Source: Ministeria vibrans ATCC 50519 | Lineage: Eukaryota; Opisthokonta; Filasterea | DNA length: 27,899 nt | Assembly: GCA_943704425.1 (NCBI GenBank) | Contig: CALSCP010001894.1 | Coordinates: 8,984 to 36,882, forward strand | Direction: 5' to 3' | In this document: piece after piece, positions 11,601 through 21,643 of the stretch | Layout: each line of letters opens with the position of its first letter | Numbering within the stretch: the first letter of the stretch is position 1 | Made by a program: the position numbers and the translations under genes | Notes under the pieces: model-generated | Databases searched by the model: none | What the model saw: the letters and a program-made list of their open reading frames with translations, nothing else | Told to the model about the DNA's origin: nothing

Positions 11601-13151
11601 TGCCTGCTGCAAGTTTGACGAACGAAAAGACTTTGACATCTACGGGTAAGGGCAAGGGCAAGGCGGCGCCCGAGGGTGAGATGAAAGTGCGCTCGGTGCT
11701 CAGCATGTTTGGTGGGGACGCTGCGAAGAAGACTTCGCCAGCCACTCGTATGCCTGCCTCGACCACAACAAGCAGTGTGGACGTGGTGGATCTGGTAGAC
11801 GTGACGGGCTCGGCGAGCGTCGGCACAGCTTCGGTGGTGCTCATTGATGAAGTTGACAATCTGTTTGACGACGACAAGGGCTTCTGGGCGGCCATGAGTG
11901 CCATCATGCACTCCTCCAAGCGCCCCATTGTGTTTACGAGTAATGCAATGTCGCACCTTGAATCTCGTTCACCTTATCTGCGACGCCACCTTGCCCGTCC
12001 CGGCGTCGACGACCTCTCCGCCTATTTGCGTCTCGTTTGCCTCGCTGCCGCCCAAGTCTCCATCTCTGCCGAGCCTCTGCGTCTTCTTGTCCGTAACATG
12101 CGTTGTGATGTTCGTGCTCTCCTTCTCCGCATGCAATGGATCTGCGAAAGTGTCCACAAACCTTTTTCGTACGAAGCTAGAAAATAATTATTATCACCAA
12201 TAATACTAATAATACTAATAACAATAATCTTTCCACTCTTCATTATTATTATTATTATAATTATTCCTAATGACTTTATTGTTTGTCTTTTTTTTTCTTT
12301 CTTTTTTGTAGACGTTTGGGCGATAAAGAATTAGGAGGCGATACCATGGGAAATGCATTGGGCACATGGGTGTATGCGCCTGTGCAAGCACAGCAAGAAT
12401 TGGTGGAGCGCAAGGCACGCTGCTTGAGTGAACTACACGAGACAGGCTCGCGTGTAGTCGGTGTCAATATGGCTCGCCGTGTCCAGACACTGGACGACGA
12501 TGACGACGATGACGACGATGTGGTGTCGGTGCCCAGTGAGCGGGAACAACTGAACACCCTCGAGCATTTGAGCATGCTCAGTGACATGCAGAGCGTCATT
12601 GATATGGGTGAGACAGTGCGCCTGGGAGACGTGGCGCGGCGTGGCACAGTTGAGCGCGAGAGTGCCTCTCTGCTCGACATATGGGGACTGGCCGACGTGC
12701 TTTCAGTTGAGCTGGTTTTGCAAGCCAACGCGACAACGTCCCACCCCACGCCGACTGCTCACTCGCAGTCGTCCACTTCGCTTCTTGCTGACGATGGCCT
12801 TCTCGAAACTCAGTAAGTCAGGGAAAAAAAGGAATATCAAAACATAAAAACAAAACAACCCAAAACAAACAAAACGAAACAAACCCCCTCAAAAGACTAT
12901 TCAAACTAAATGTGTGTGCGTTTAGGAGCGCTCGATTCCGTGACTTCTATGCAGCGTCGGGTGCGCGTCTTCCCGAGAGTGTCCGTCGCGCAAGCTTGTG
13001 CATGGACTATGTGCCGTGGATGCGCTCCATGAACCGAGCGAGCCTCGAGCTGAGAGATGTCGGACGACGCAAACGTAGATTCACGCACTACCTCAACAAA
13101 CTGTATTTTGACAACATGGAACTCGATACGCTCTCGTTTGAGTTTGAATGA
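8672..13151 (+). CDS. ATAD5: ATAD5/Elg1 PCNA-unloading AAA+ ATPase
   Basis: ATAD5/Elg1 is the large subunit of the RFC-like complex that removes PCNA from DNA after replication. Exons are 8672-9359, 9513-12168, 12312-12812 and 12926-13151 (stop TGA), 1356 residues. The N-terminal third is Ser/Thr/Pro-rich, then a Lys/Glu coiled coil (EEARAESARNTEEKRKKKEE). VWTEQFRPSTSLQIVGN is the family's pre-AAA motif. Walker A is GAPGVGKTS (about 678) and Walker B is VVLIDEVDN (about 1004). Between them sits an insert of roughly 300 residues rich in acidic and Lys/Arg runs, larger than in clamp-loader paralogues but seen in ATAD5. The C-terminal YVPWMRSM and KRRFTHYLNK match the ATAD5 end. I prefer ATG 8672 because 8489-8671 reads like leader sequence; ATG 8489 would add 61 residues. 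It converges on the amidase gene with only 21 bp between stops. Confidence 0.92.
12186..12262. repeat. AT-rich triplet repeats in an ATAD5 intron
   Basis: Intron 12169-12311 contains (AAT)n and (ATT)n tracts and ends with a long T-rich stretch before TTTTTTGTAG. Confidence 0.8.
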
Positions 13152-13172
13152 ACGGCCATCACTTGTATAAAA

Positions 13173-14444
13173 TCAATTCAATTTTTCTTTTTTTACAATT
13201 TGATGAGCGATAATCGCGTTGAGCATTCGAAAGTCTGAGAAACGACAACCAACCAATTGCACGGCGACTGGAAGAGGGCCGTAGGAGGAGGGTGCAGTGA
13301 CATTAGGGAGGGGCGCAGTGACAACGGGCGAGCCTGTGACGGAGAAAGGCGTAACGTGCTCCAGCATGACCCGCCAGTAGGGAAGCTCGTGCTCTTGGCC
13401 GTTTACTTGCATCGCAACGGGTCCATTGGATGGGTTATGTGGGAAGGGGAGGACACCCGTGACAGGAAGCGCCCACAGATGAAGGGTCTCGTCGAGGTCA
13501 TTGCCGTTGTCGGCGTCAGTGGGCGACAGAAATGAGTCCATGACAGAGGCAGCCTCTTGCTGGACCCGGCGCGCACTTGCCAGTTCCTCTGCAGTGCACG
13601 CAGGTGTATCGTTGTTGCTCGGCTCAAAGGCTGTGCGGGCAAGAACACCGTGGGCCTTGGCAAGGGCTTTCAGGGGCAGCGACGGACCTGAGAAGTCGGA
13701 CACAATTTCCACCCTATCATTGTTGGCAAGTCCCTCGGCCCAGTCGGTGATTGCCGTGCGAATGCGATCGTCCACCAAGGCGCCAGGCAAGTGAGTAGAT
13801 ACAAATATCTTCAGAAATTTGGGTTGGTCTTTCGGGAGAGAAGGGAGTGAAAAGGCCGTCATAAACCGTCGCAGAGTGTCGAGATCGGAGGCAATAGGGC
13901 CCATCGTAGTGTACGAAGATGCAAGTCGTGGCACGTGCCCTGTCGAAGGCAGCACGCCCGCCGTCGGTCGCAAACTGTACACTCCGCAGAAGGCGGCGGG
14001 TATCCTCAGCGATCCCGCCAGGTCTGAACCGAGCGCCAAAGGGGCCATGCCCATTGCAACTGCTGCAGCACTTCCTCCCGAGCTACCCCCCGGTGTAAGC
14101 TGGTCGTTGAAGGGACTCACCGTCGTTCCAAAGACGGCGTTGCTCGTCTGCACGTCCAGACCGCCCACCGGAGTGTTCGTCTTGCCCAACAGAATGCCCC
14201 CTGCCTTTCGAACGGCCTCAACCACGGCAGCATCTTCGGTCGCCTCCGCCACGTCTACTCGCTCTGGTAGGCCGGCAATGGTGCGGAAGCCCCTGCAGTC
14301 AATTACATCTTTGACAAGAAACGGCACATTCTCCAAAGGTCCTTCCGGTGTTGGCTCGGCGCGCTGTGCTTCCGTCGTCTGTGCAATCACAGCGTTGATT
14401 CGACCATTGAAACTCGCGATCGCCTTTACCGATCGCTGCAGCAT
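13173..14444 (-). CDS. Amidase-signature family hydrolase, single exon
   Basis: Amidase-signature enzymes cleave amide bonds with a Ser-cisSer-Lys triad. This 423-residue frame shows PFLVKDV (Lys45), TPGGSSGGSAAAVA (cis-Ser 121/122) and SDLAGSLRIPAAFCGV (nucleophile Ser145), in the normal order and spacing. The C-terminal part is less conserved and the substrate cannot be predicted. The frame begins at LQRSVKAIASFNGRINAVIA, which in most relatives lies 20-40 residues from the start. Either the N-terminus is naturally short, or a small upstream exon was missed; an in-frame stop lies just before the ATG. It has no introns, unlike most neighbours, which could mean acquisition from bacteria or simple intron loss. 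No signal peptide is visible. It diverges from the MGAT4 gene across 274 bp. Confidence 0.88.
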   Translation of the reverse strand: MLQRSVKAIASFNGRINAVIAQTTEAQRAEPTPEGPLENVPFLVKDVIDCRGFRTIAGLPERVDVAEATEDAAVVEAVRKAGGILLGKTNTPVGGLDVQTSNAVFGTTVSPFNDQLTPGGSSGGSAAAVAMGMAPLALGSDLAGSLRIPAAFCGVYSLRPTAGVLPSTGHVPRLASSYTTMGPIASDLDTLRRFMTAFSLPSLPKDQPKFLKIFVSTHLPGALVDDRIRTAITDWAEGLANNDRVEIVSDFSGPSLPLKALAKAHGVLARTAFEPSNNDTPACTAEELASARRVQQEAASVMDSFLSPTDADNGNDLDETLHLWALPVTGVLPFPHNPSNGPVAMQVNGQEHELPYWRVMLEHVTPFSVTGSPVVTAPLPNVTAPSSYGPLPVAVQLVGCRFSDFRMLNAIIAHQIVKKEKLN

Positions 14445-14718
14445 TGAATAAATGTATTATCAATGTTAATTCCAAAATATTATATCAATCCACTTTCGAA
14501 TAAATATTAAATGGTCTATGGGCTATGGGCTTCTTTCGGGACGTTTTCGTTTGGAATTCTCCGCCTATACGGCCGTGAGTGAGTGAGTGAGTACGGCGGA
14601 AGTATATTAGTATTGTGCTTTGTTTGTTCTATAGTTTTGTTTTGACATTGAGCAGCTCTTGATTATCTATTTATTTTTCTTAAATAAAATCAATTAATCA
14701 ATTTTACTCTCTGTCTGG
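14445..14718. promoter_or_regulatory. Divergent spacer between amidase and MGAT4-like genes
   Basis: This 274-bp AT-rich stretch lies between two outward-facing starts. It includes TTTCGGGACG, a (GTGA)n run near 14575-14592 and T-rich tracts. No defined promoter element was recognised. Confidence 0.4.
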
Positions 14719-16232
14719 ATGAACCCTCGAAGATATATTCTGATAGGCGCTTTTCTCTTTGCTTTCATCAACTTGTTGTTTGTCAAAAGTCGTACGTGGC
14801 TCTCGTTTGTATTCGTATTTTGTGTTTGTTGCAGAGCATTTCACACTTGCTCTCCTGTTTAGTCATCTTCACTTCACGCGACGACGATCAGCACTCCACG
14901 GTAGCCAGCAAATCAAACAGCCACCTTTACTATCTGGGGGACAGGTCAAGGCTGTCTCCCGGCTGGGCTCCAGGCCATTCGAGCATTGCGCGGATGCATG
15001 TTGCCAACCAGCACCTGACGGGATCACCACGTCGAGCCGTCGACATTGTGTTTGGGGTGCCCACACGACTACGCGACGGGGCTCCGGGCGGCCCCACAGG
15101 CTATCTTGAAGGAACGCTTCGTTCGCTCGTTGAGAATGCCGGCGTGGACAAGGCGGAGGGCGCGCGGAACCTGCGACGAATGCTCATTGTGGTGTTCGTG
15201 GCGGAAACCGAAACAAGCCGAATCGAAAGGGTTGTGGCCGGCGTGGCCCGTGCTGTGGACGCTCAGTATGTGGAACACTCGCCTCTGATTGAGATTGTCC
15301 ATGCCGATCTCGAGGCGTACCCGTCGTTTGCGAACATTCCGCTGCTGCACAACGACACGTACGAGCGCGTCCAGTGGCGCGCACGGCAATGCATCGACTA
15401 TGCTCTCATGCTGGACTATGCCCGTGGTCGTGGGACCTTCTACATGCAGCTTGAAGACGACATTATTGCGTCGCCCGATTACTTTCGACAGACTCTCAAC
15501 TTTATTGCAGAGCAAAAAATTCTTGCGCCCGCCTGGGTGCTGCTGGAGACCACCCGGCTGGGGTTCATTGGAAAGATCATCCACGATCACGACCTTGACG
15601 AACTTGCAGTGGTCTTTCGGCTCTTCTATCGCGAGCAGCCCGTTGACTTTCTGTTGCTCTTTTGGCTTCGTGTCAAGCAACGACAGCCCGAACGCATTTT
15701 TCGCTATCCGTCGCTCTTTGAACATGTGGGACACGTGTCGACGCTCAAAGGTAAAGTGCAGGATGTGGTCGATGCAAATGCACTGGGGGGCATGCCTTTT
15801 CCACCGCGCATGCACACCTCGCGCACTCGTGACAATCCCACCACTCAAAAATTGTCGCAAAAGGGCCTGGAGACATTTCGCGAGTACGCCTGGGAGAATG
15901 CCTACCTGGGCCTAGGCTACTTTTGGGGCAAGGGCGTGTCGACCGCATCGGAGTCGTACTTGCTTGCTGAATTTGCAAGCGAGGCACTTGTCAAACGGGT
16001 GCTCTGCGAAACAGGCCATGAGTCGCGTGCCGACAACATTTTGCGGGCAGCCGTTGTGGAAGTGCTTGAAGCAGGAAGAGGGGAGTGGCAGGGGGTCGCG
16101 GCCTTTGATAGCCGAGGACGGGCAATGAGTCATCTTGAATCACCTGTGCGCGCACTCGCAGTGCGCATTCGGCTGCTCAAACCGCAAAAGGAGTGGATTA
16201 TTGTCACCCTTTTCCAAGTGGACCATGTATAA
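14719..16232 (+). CDS. MGAT4-like N-acetylglucosaminyltransferase (GT54)
   Basis: GT54 enzymes add a beta-1,4-linked GlcNAc branch to N-glycan cores in the Golgi. Two exons, 14719-14791 and 14863-16232, give 480 residues. Exon 1 encodes MNPRRYILIGAFLFAFINLL, a short basic start plus hydrophobic stretch that fits a type II signal anchor. It joins in phase 1 to a TTTAG acceptor at 14862. The catalytic domain shows VDIVFGVPTRLRDG, LIVVFVAET, YMQLEDDIIASPDYF (acidic motif Glu222-Asp224), LGFIGKII, FRLFYREQPVDFLL and PSLFEHVGHVSTLKGK, all matching the MGAT4 core. A C-terminal region of about 130 residues is not assigned. Alternative splice sites at the first junction cannot be excluded. It converges on the sulfatase gene with 92 bp between stops. 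Confidence 0.9.
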
Positions 16233-16324
16233 AAACGCAGATGTAACATATTGGTGTAAACGTGTGCTGTACAGTCCATATTGTCTTTGCGTGCTGTGTC
16301 AGTTTCACTGTATTGTCATACTAT

Positions 16325-18767
16325 TCAGGGCATGGAGATCTCTTCAAAAGGACCAAAAAACCCGCCGTAATGGTTGAAAGCAAGCCAACAGGCACAGCGG
16401 TCGCCCTACGAGAGGCGAGAGAGGTAAGTGTGTAAACAGAGAAAAGGGGAAACAGCGTACGGCGACGTGGGCTGGGCAGGCAAGGTCATGTGCAGTATCG
16501 TTGTTGGAGTAGAATGACTTTTGGAGAACATCAAGGCGAGAGCGCATGGTGGCCAGGCGGTGCGGGTCTTCGCTGGCGAGGTCGTGCATTTCAAGGGGAT
16601 CCGTCGCAACGTTGTAGAGACAGCCCGACGAGCCACAGTCGTAGTTGACCTTCTCGGGATCGTGACTTGACGATGTGCTGTTGGGATAGTGTGGACCCGT
16701 GTGTGTCGCCGTGGGCTGCAAGAGTGAAGGAAGGAGAGAAGAGAGGAAAAGGGGAGTGGGGAAAGAGAGAGATTCAATCATTTGATCAGAGTGTGAAAAG
16801 TGGCGCAAAGTGATAATAAGGGGAGGAAATCATTCGAAAATCATTCACCCTAATCGCTTTGCTTACCTGTGAGCCAAGCATGAGCTTGAAGTCGCCCGAT
16901 ATGAGGTGCTGGGGACTCAGGGGGATCTCAGTGCGAGGGCTCTTGGTGACTTCGCCCTTGAGCAGCGGCCACATATTGAGCGAGTCGATGGGCGGCAGAC
17001 CTGACTGCGCCGCTAACGTATCTGTCGGATCCACTCCGCCAAGTCCCTGCAAAAGCCGGCCGGCCGTTCGCAACAGAGGTATTTTCTTTTGTTTAGTCTC
17101 AATTGCGTTGTTCTTGCGTTGACTGTTCCAACTGACCTCCACAAAAGTCGAGTACCAATCAGCAATGCTGATGATCTCATTCAGCTGAGTACCCCGCATT
17201 TTCTCTGGCAAAGCACCGCCCGACACAAACGACGCAGCACGAATGCCCCCTAATCCACACACACACACAAGTTGGAAAGTCAAGTCTCGCCCAAGTCAAA
17301 AGCACCTCACGAACTCTTCACGAACAAATCCCTGTACCTTCCCAAAAAGAATATTTTCCGCCCTTGAGTGGGTAGTTGTTTGCCCCACTCTCGGCAAGAG
17401 TAAGAGGACCGCCATTGTCAGCCTAACACGAGAAGAGGGAGAGTGAGAAGGAGGAAGAGCTCAGTCAGGTGTGGTGTGTGGGTGCAGTAACAGCAGTACC
17501 GACAGAACCATCAGCGTGTTCTCCCACATGCCGCGCTCCTTCAACTGGCTAGTCACGTTGGCGAGGATGTCGTCAAGAAGGTTGACCATGGCGTGGTACA
17601 CCTGGCGACATTTCCACGTCTCCGTCTGGCCCGGATAAATGTATGGCGACTGCTGACGGCACAAGGGCTCATCGTCTGTCATGAACGAGAACTTGTCGTA
17701 GTACGCCTTGGGAACCTATCATAGCACACTCAGCACATATAAGTGTTGCCCCTATAATAAATATATATATATATGCTCATAGCTTTACCTGCAGGGGACA
17801 GTGCACAATGTGAGGTGCGTAGAACATAAAGAGTGGCTCTTCCGGATCGTGCTTGCGAATGACCGACTCCACTTCACTGTGAAACAGAAACTCCTCATAG
17901 ACCTACAAAAAAAAATACAAGCAAACACACAAAAGCAGACCATGGGGTATGAATCACAATCTCATTGTCCACGACTGGCTCAGGTCGTACGCCTGTTCCA
18001 TTTTCGCCGTAGGCAGGCGCAGTGTCGCGCCAGTAGTCGGTGATGTTGGCAAAGTCAGGACACGACGACTGCATCTCCTTCTCTGTCCAGTAGTTGTTCT
18101 TGTGCGAAAAGTAAATCAGAGACGACTCGTAGCCACGCCCGTGCGGCGTGTGCATCGGCGTCGCCATTCCAGCGTCCCACTGCACCCCACACCAAACACC
18201 CAGTCAGTCGCCAACAACACATCCTCCCCAGCAACACTCCATACCTTTCCAGCAAAATGCGTTCGGTAGCCGGCCTGCTTCATCTTCACAGCCATGCCCG
18301 TCATGTTGCGAGGAATGCCACAGTTGGGCTCCTCCTGCACAGCGCACACACGAAACCACAGTCAACAACACAAACAACACCAACGACACGACAAGGGCAA
18401 CTGCGCGTCTGCAGCGCATCACATCGTACCGGATTCTTCAAGTTGGTGTTCACGTGCACCGGCAGACGACCGCTCTGGACGGCAGTGCGCGTTGGAGTGC
18501 AGAATTTGTGGACGTAGTGGCGGTTCAACTGGATGCCCTCCTTCACCAGGGCATCCATTGCAGGCGTCGCGACCTCGGGGGTCGCCTGCTCCCGATGGAA
18601 GCCCACGTTGCCCCTACAACAAGCGAGAAGGCCCCTCAACGACTTGCACACCGCAGTGTCAGGCGATACCATCCAAGATCATCGACGAGCACAAACAAAA
18701 CGTGCGGCTTCGACGGCGCTGCAACGGCAGCCGCCACCAAGAACACTCCCAATACAACCAGTCGCAT
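16325..18767 (-). CDS. Secreted arylsulfatase (ARSB/ARSI/ARSJ-like)
   Basis: Type I sulfatases hydrolyse sulfate esters using a formylglycine made from cysteine. Eleven exons give 534 residues: 18670-18767, 18430-18613, 18245-18334, 17991-18179, 17789-17902, 17500-17715, 17338-17422, 17137-17249, 16867-17046, 16461-16715 and 16325-16405 (stop TGA). MRLVVLGVFLVAAAVAA is a signal peptide. HVLFVLVDDLGWGNVGFH carries the metal-binding Asp pair (29-30). CTPTRTAVQSGR (Cys71) is the formylglycine site, with Thr where Ser is usual. LSADNGGP (Asp299, Asn300) completes the metal site. NHYGGFFGPF near the C-terminus matches the ARSB-like ending. The donor after exon 4 (17991) is the least certain. Lysosomal or extracellular action on sulfated glycans is inferred from the family. 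It diverges from TMEM170 across 192 bp. Confidence 0.92.
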
Positions 18768-18959
18768 CAGGGGCAAAAAATAAAAAAAATATATATGCAA
18801 CGTGATGACTCGGACTGATCGCTGATGAGGGAGGGTGATCGACGAACGAGTAGCGAAGTGGGCGAACTCGAAACTTGACCTGAGTTGGCCAACTTCATTT
18901 TTTTTCTCTCTCCATTACTTGAAGTGTAGTCGACGATTTGTGCGAGACGGTAGCTCAGT
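18768..18959. promoter_or_regulatory. Divergent promoter region of sulfatase and TMEM170
   Basis: A 192-bp spacer lies between outward-facing starts at 18767 (minus) and 18960 (plus). It contains an AT-rich stretch near 18779-18797 that could serve as a TATA element for the sulfatase gene. This is position-based inference. Confidence 0.45.
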
Positions 18960-19510
18960 ATGAGTCTCACCGTCTCGGGAAACATCTGGCCGTCGCTAGG
19001 CGGTCCGCCATTCTCGGACTATCCTGGTAAGGACCGCAACGGAATGTGAGGTGTGAGTCGCTCTTCAAAACTCTCTCTCTTGCAGACATGTTTGAGGCCA
19101 TTTTCCTCTGGCTCTTTGGCACCCTGACACTGGTATTCTGGCTCGCCGGTTGTATTGCTTTTTTCTTCTTTCGAACTCTCAGGCTTTCCGGTAGAGCGTC
19201 GCAATACAAATGTTTTTAGGTTCAAACCAACACACTCGTTCATTTCTTCTCCACGTAGGATTTTTGCCTCTCTTCTTCTTAATATTTGGGAGTTTACTAT
19301 CGTGTCTCATTGGCAGCATTGGTGCAGCCATCATCGCCGGCATTTACTACAACGGTGGATTTCCCATGCCAAGGTATCAAGACGCAAAGCTGCACATTAG
19401 TCTTGACTGAAACGTGTTTGGCTATTAGATCTCAGGCATTGCTGTTTGGTGCCACTCAGAGTGCCATTGTCATTTTCTTTTCGTTCACTCGTCTCTTCTG
19501 GACTATGTAA
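18960..19510 (+). CDS. TMEM170: TMEM170 family membrane protein
   Basis: TMEM170 proteins are small ER and nuclear-envelope membrane proteins; TMEM170A affects ER sheet shape in animals. Four exons (18960-19026, 19086-19190, 19259-19373, 19429-19510, stop TAA) give 122 residues, close to the usual length. Three hydrophobic segments are clear: FLWLFGTLTLVFWLAGCIAF, LPLFFLIFGSLLSCLIGSIG running into GAAIIAGIYYNGG, and LLFGATQSAIVIFFSF. The order DMFEAIFLW, AAIIAGIYY, then ALLFGATQS-FSFTRLFWTM follows human TMEM170A closely. The N-terminal MSLTVSGNIWPSLGGPP is short. Each exon was too small to appear as a convincing long open frame; the four join only with these splice sites. Confidence 0.88.
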
Positions 19511-19907
19511 CTTTTTTCACTTCTGTGTACACACTATTACTTTTGAAGACGCGTTACACACACCGCCAAAATAGTATGTTCTTCTGTCGGCCTGTCGGCC
19601 CCTATTATAAGTATTGCCAAAATAGTATGTTCTTCTGTCGGCCTGTCGGCCCCTATTATAATTATTGCCGTTGAGGTGTGTGCGTGTGTTTCAAGACGGA
19701 AGACGACGTGTAATGCCCCTTGGTACAAACTACTACTGCCATTGGAAAATAAAATATTATTGACACACAATCAGTTGTCAGAGTCATCAATACTTGATTT
19801 CGAAAGTGCAAAGGAAAAGGAACAACACAAATACCCAAGTAGAAGAACAAGGAAGACGCCACAAAAGAAAAAATACAACGCGTTCAATGACAACGATAAT
19901 AATACAA
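19511..19907. other. Convergent 397-bp spacer between TMEM170 and JmjC genes
   Basis: No gene was recognised here. It holds the 51-bp duplication at 19565-19666, an AATAAA at 19748-19753 and otherwise AT-rich unique sequence. Confidence 0.6.
19565..19666. repeat. Two tandem copies of a 51-bp unit
   Basis: Copies at 19565-19615 and 19616-19666 are nearly identical. Each contains an inner 8-bp tandem TGTCGGCC, so the repeat is nested. Confidence 0.9.
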
Positions 19908-21643
19908 TCACAGACAATGCCTTAAAACATGTGGCAAATCGGTGATATGCGCATCGCCCAGCAGATGGGCTAGGACCACCTCAACATAGTTGAGCAGGTT
20001 GAGTTCACGCACACTCGGGTCGGTAATGCGCGCAAACAGGCGCCCCACCCGGCCCGTGCGCACGCGTGCCCCGGCTGACACGCGCTCATGTTGCGCCATA
20101 CCCTGACACACCGCCTTTACTCCATGCCCACTCGCCATCCCACCTCCTGCGCTGCCGTACCGCTGTGCGTGCCCCTGCCGCAACACCTTCTCCACTTGCG
20201 CTGCCCCATCCACTCCCATGGCGACTGCCACAGTCGTCCGCACAAACACTCTCGTCTGCGCCCAAAACACAATCTCGTCCACTCCCTACACACACAGATC
20301 CAACTCCACTTCCAGCTCCACTTTTCCCCACGCGTACCTCATCCACAGGAATGCCCTCTCCGTAAATCTCCTCCATCAACAAAAAGGTCCCAGACTCTAC
20401 AGACACAAGTTGCAATCAAGATGACTCAGAGGTCCCCCCTCTCTGTCAGAGAGTGCGTCTTACGCGACCACACGTTGACGCTGATGGAGAGGGGCGAGTG
20501 CGTCTGCACTGCATGACCCCAGTACGCCGGCATGAATAGCGTCTGTCCCGCCCCCACCTCTACATCCACCACTCCACGACACCCACTGCACTCCCCCTTC
20601 TCGCTGGGCCACCTCGAAAGATCGTCCTGTGAGTGTCGATAGTGCGCACTCACAGACGGAAAGAGGCGAAAGCAACGCAGCACACACAGCGGAGGGAACA
20701 GTAAAAATCGTTTGCGCCCATAAATCATCACGTGAAGATTGTCTGACGTGTCGTAATGCGCGTGTGCAGTGCTCATGTGACTCCCAATCCATAAATTCAC
20801 CTAAAAACATACAAAAAATAATTAATACGTCTTTATTATTAATAATATTAATAATTTTAATAATAGCTCTCGTCTGTCTGCCTCTCGATTCTTCTATTTA
20901 CTTTCTCTTAATTGATTGTGGAAATACCTCGGGAGAATCCTCTTTTGAGAGTGAAAATGGATCAAGGGGATCAAGGTAGGCTCGCAAGGGAGAGTCAGCA
21001 TCAATGGCGGAGCTCATATAAAAATGGCTCTTGTCCCTTTCAGCAGCCCGAGTCATAATCTAATCAAAAGGGAGTGACAAGTACAACAATGAGCGTAAGG
21101 GAGTGACAAGTTCAACGATAAGTATAAGGAAGTGACAAGTTCAACGATAAGTATAAGGAAGTGACAAGTTCAACGATAAGTATAAGGAAGTGACAAGTTC
21201 AACGATAAGTACAAGGAAGTGACAAGTGAGAGAAACCAAAGTGCGGTTGTTACAGTGCAATTCCGTACGTCTCAATCTATCACAACTCATTAGCGTACCC
21301 GGTCAAAGAACGCGGCGGGCGTTGTTTCGATCTCTGCAGGCGGTCGCGGCGAACGGAGCGGAAAGGGCTTTCCTTCAGCGAAGTACAGAAAATCACGAGA
21401 CTCCTGGACTCGCGCTCGCAGTGTCACAGGCATCCGTGCCATTGACGACGGTGTCCACTGCATAGCCGTCCATTTGCGAGTTGGCGCATCGTCGACAAGG
21501 ACCGGTTCGTCCGGAAGACCAGAGAGCACCGATGAAAAGTTCACATGCTTGATTCCATCTGCCCTCTCTCCCAGCAGCACTTGGTACCCCAGCGCCGCAA
21601 TCGCAATGGTCGCTGCAGTAAAGACCAAAGCGCTCGGGGCCAT
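19908..21643 (-). CDS. Membrane-anchored JmjC/cupin_8 dioxygenase-like protein
   Basis: JmjC/cupin_8 proteins are Fe(II)/2-oxoglutarate hydroxylases. Five exons (21299-21643, 20928-21059, 20464-20800, 20338-20396, 19908-20285, stop TGA) give 416 residues. The N-terminus ALVFTAATIAIAALGYQVLL is a hydrophobic anchor. The catalytic core has NLWIGSHMSTAHAHYD (His174 and Asp176), NLHVMIYGRKRFLLFPP (Lys189, the usual 2-oxoglutarate anchor) and MPAYWGHAVQ (His255), so the metal triad is intact. About 150 C-terminal residues (VDEIVFWAQTRVFVR onward) are unassigned. An AG splice acceptor just before the frame (CTTCAG, near 21662) suggests an extra 5' exon, in which case ATG 21643 may not be the true start. 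The substrate is unknown; a lumenal or membrane-bound hydroxylase is inferred from the anchor. Confidence 0.85.
20818..20868. repeat. AT-rich triplet tract in a JmjC-gene intron
   Basis: (ATT/AAT)n sequence fills much of intron 20801-20927. Confidence 0.8.
21069..21229. repeat. 29-bp minisatellite, six copies, in a JmjC-gene intron
   Basis: AGTGACAAG occurs at 21073, 21102, 21131, 21160, 21189 and 21218, exactly 29 bp apart. The unit includes AGTGACAAGTTCAACGATAA. It fills most of intron 21060-21298. Confidence 0.95.

Noticed and set aside
13819-14451. 210-residue plus-strand frame
   Set aside because: It is antisense to the amidase, whose catalytic motifs are read from the minus strand.
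15069-15860. 263-residue minus-strand frame
   Set aside because: It is antisense to the MGAT4 catalytic domain and has no recognisable domain.
18148-18818. Plus-strand frames of 211 and 174 residues
   Set aside because: They overlap sulfatase exons in antisense and run across its introns.
19565-19666. CRISPR-like direct repeats
   Set aside because: Only two adjacent copies with no spacers, in a eukaryotic convergent spacer.
21069-21229. CRISPR array (29-bp repeats)
   Set aside because: The repeat is continuous with no unique spacers; it is an intronic minisatellite.
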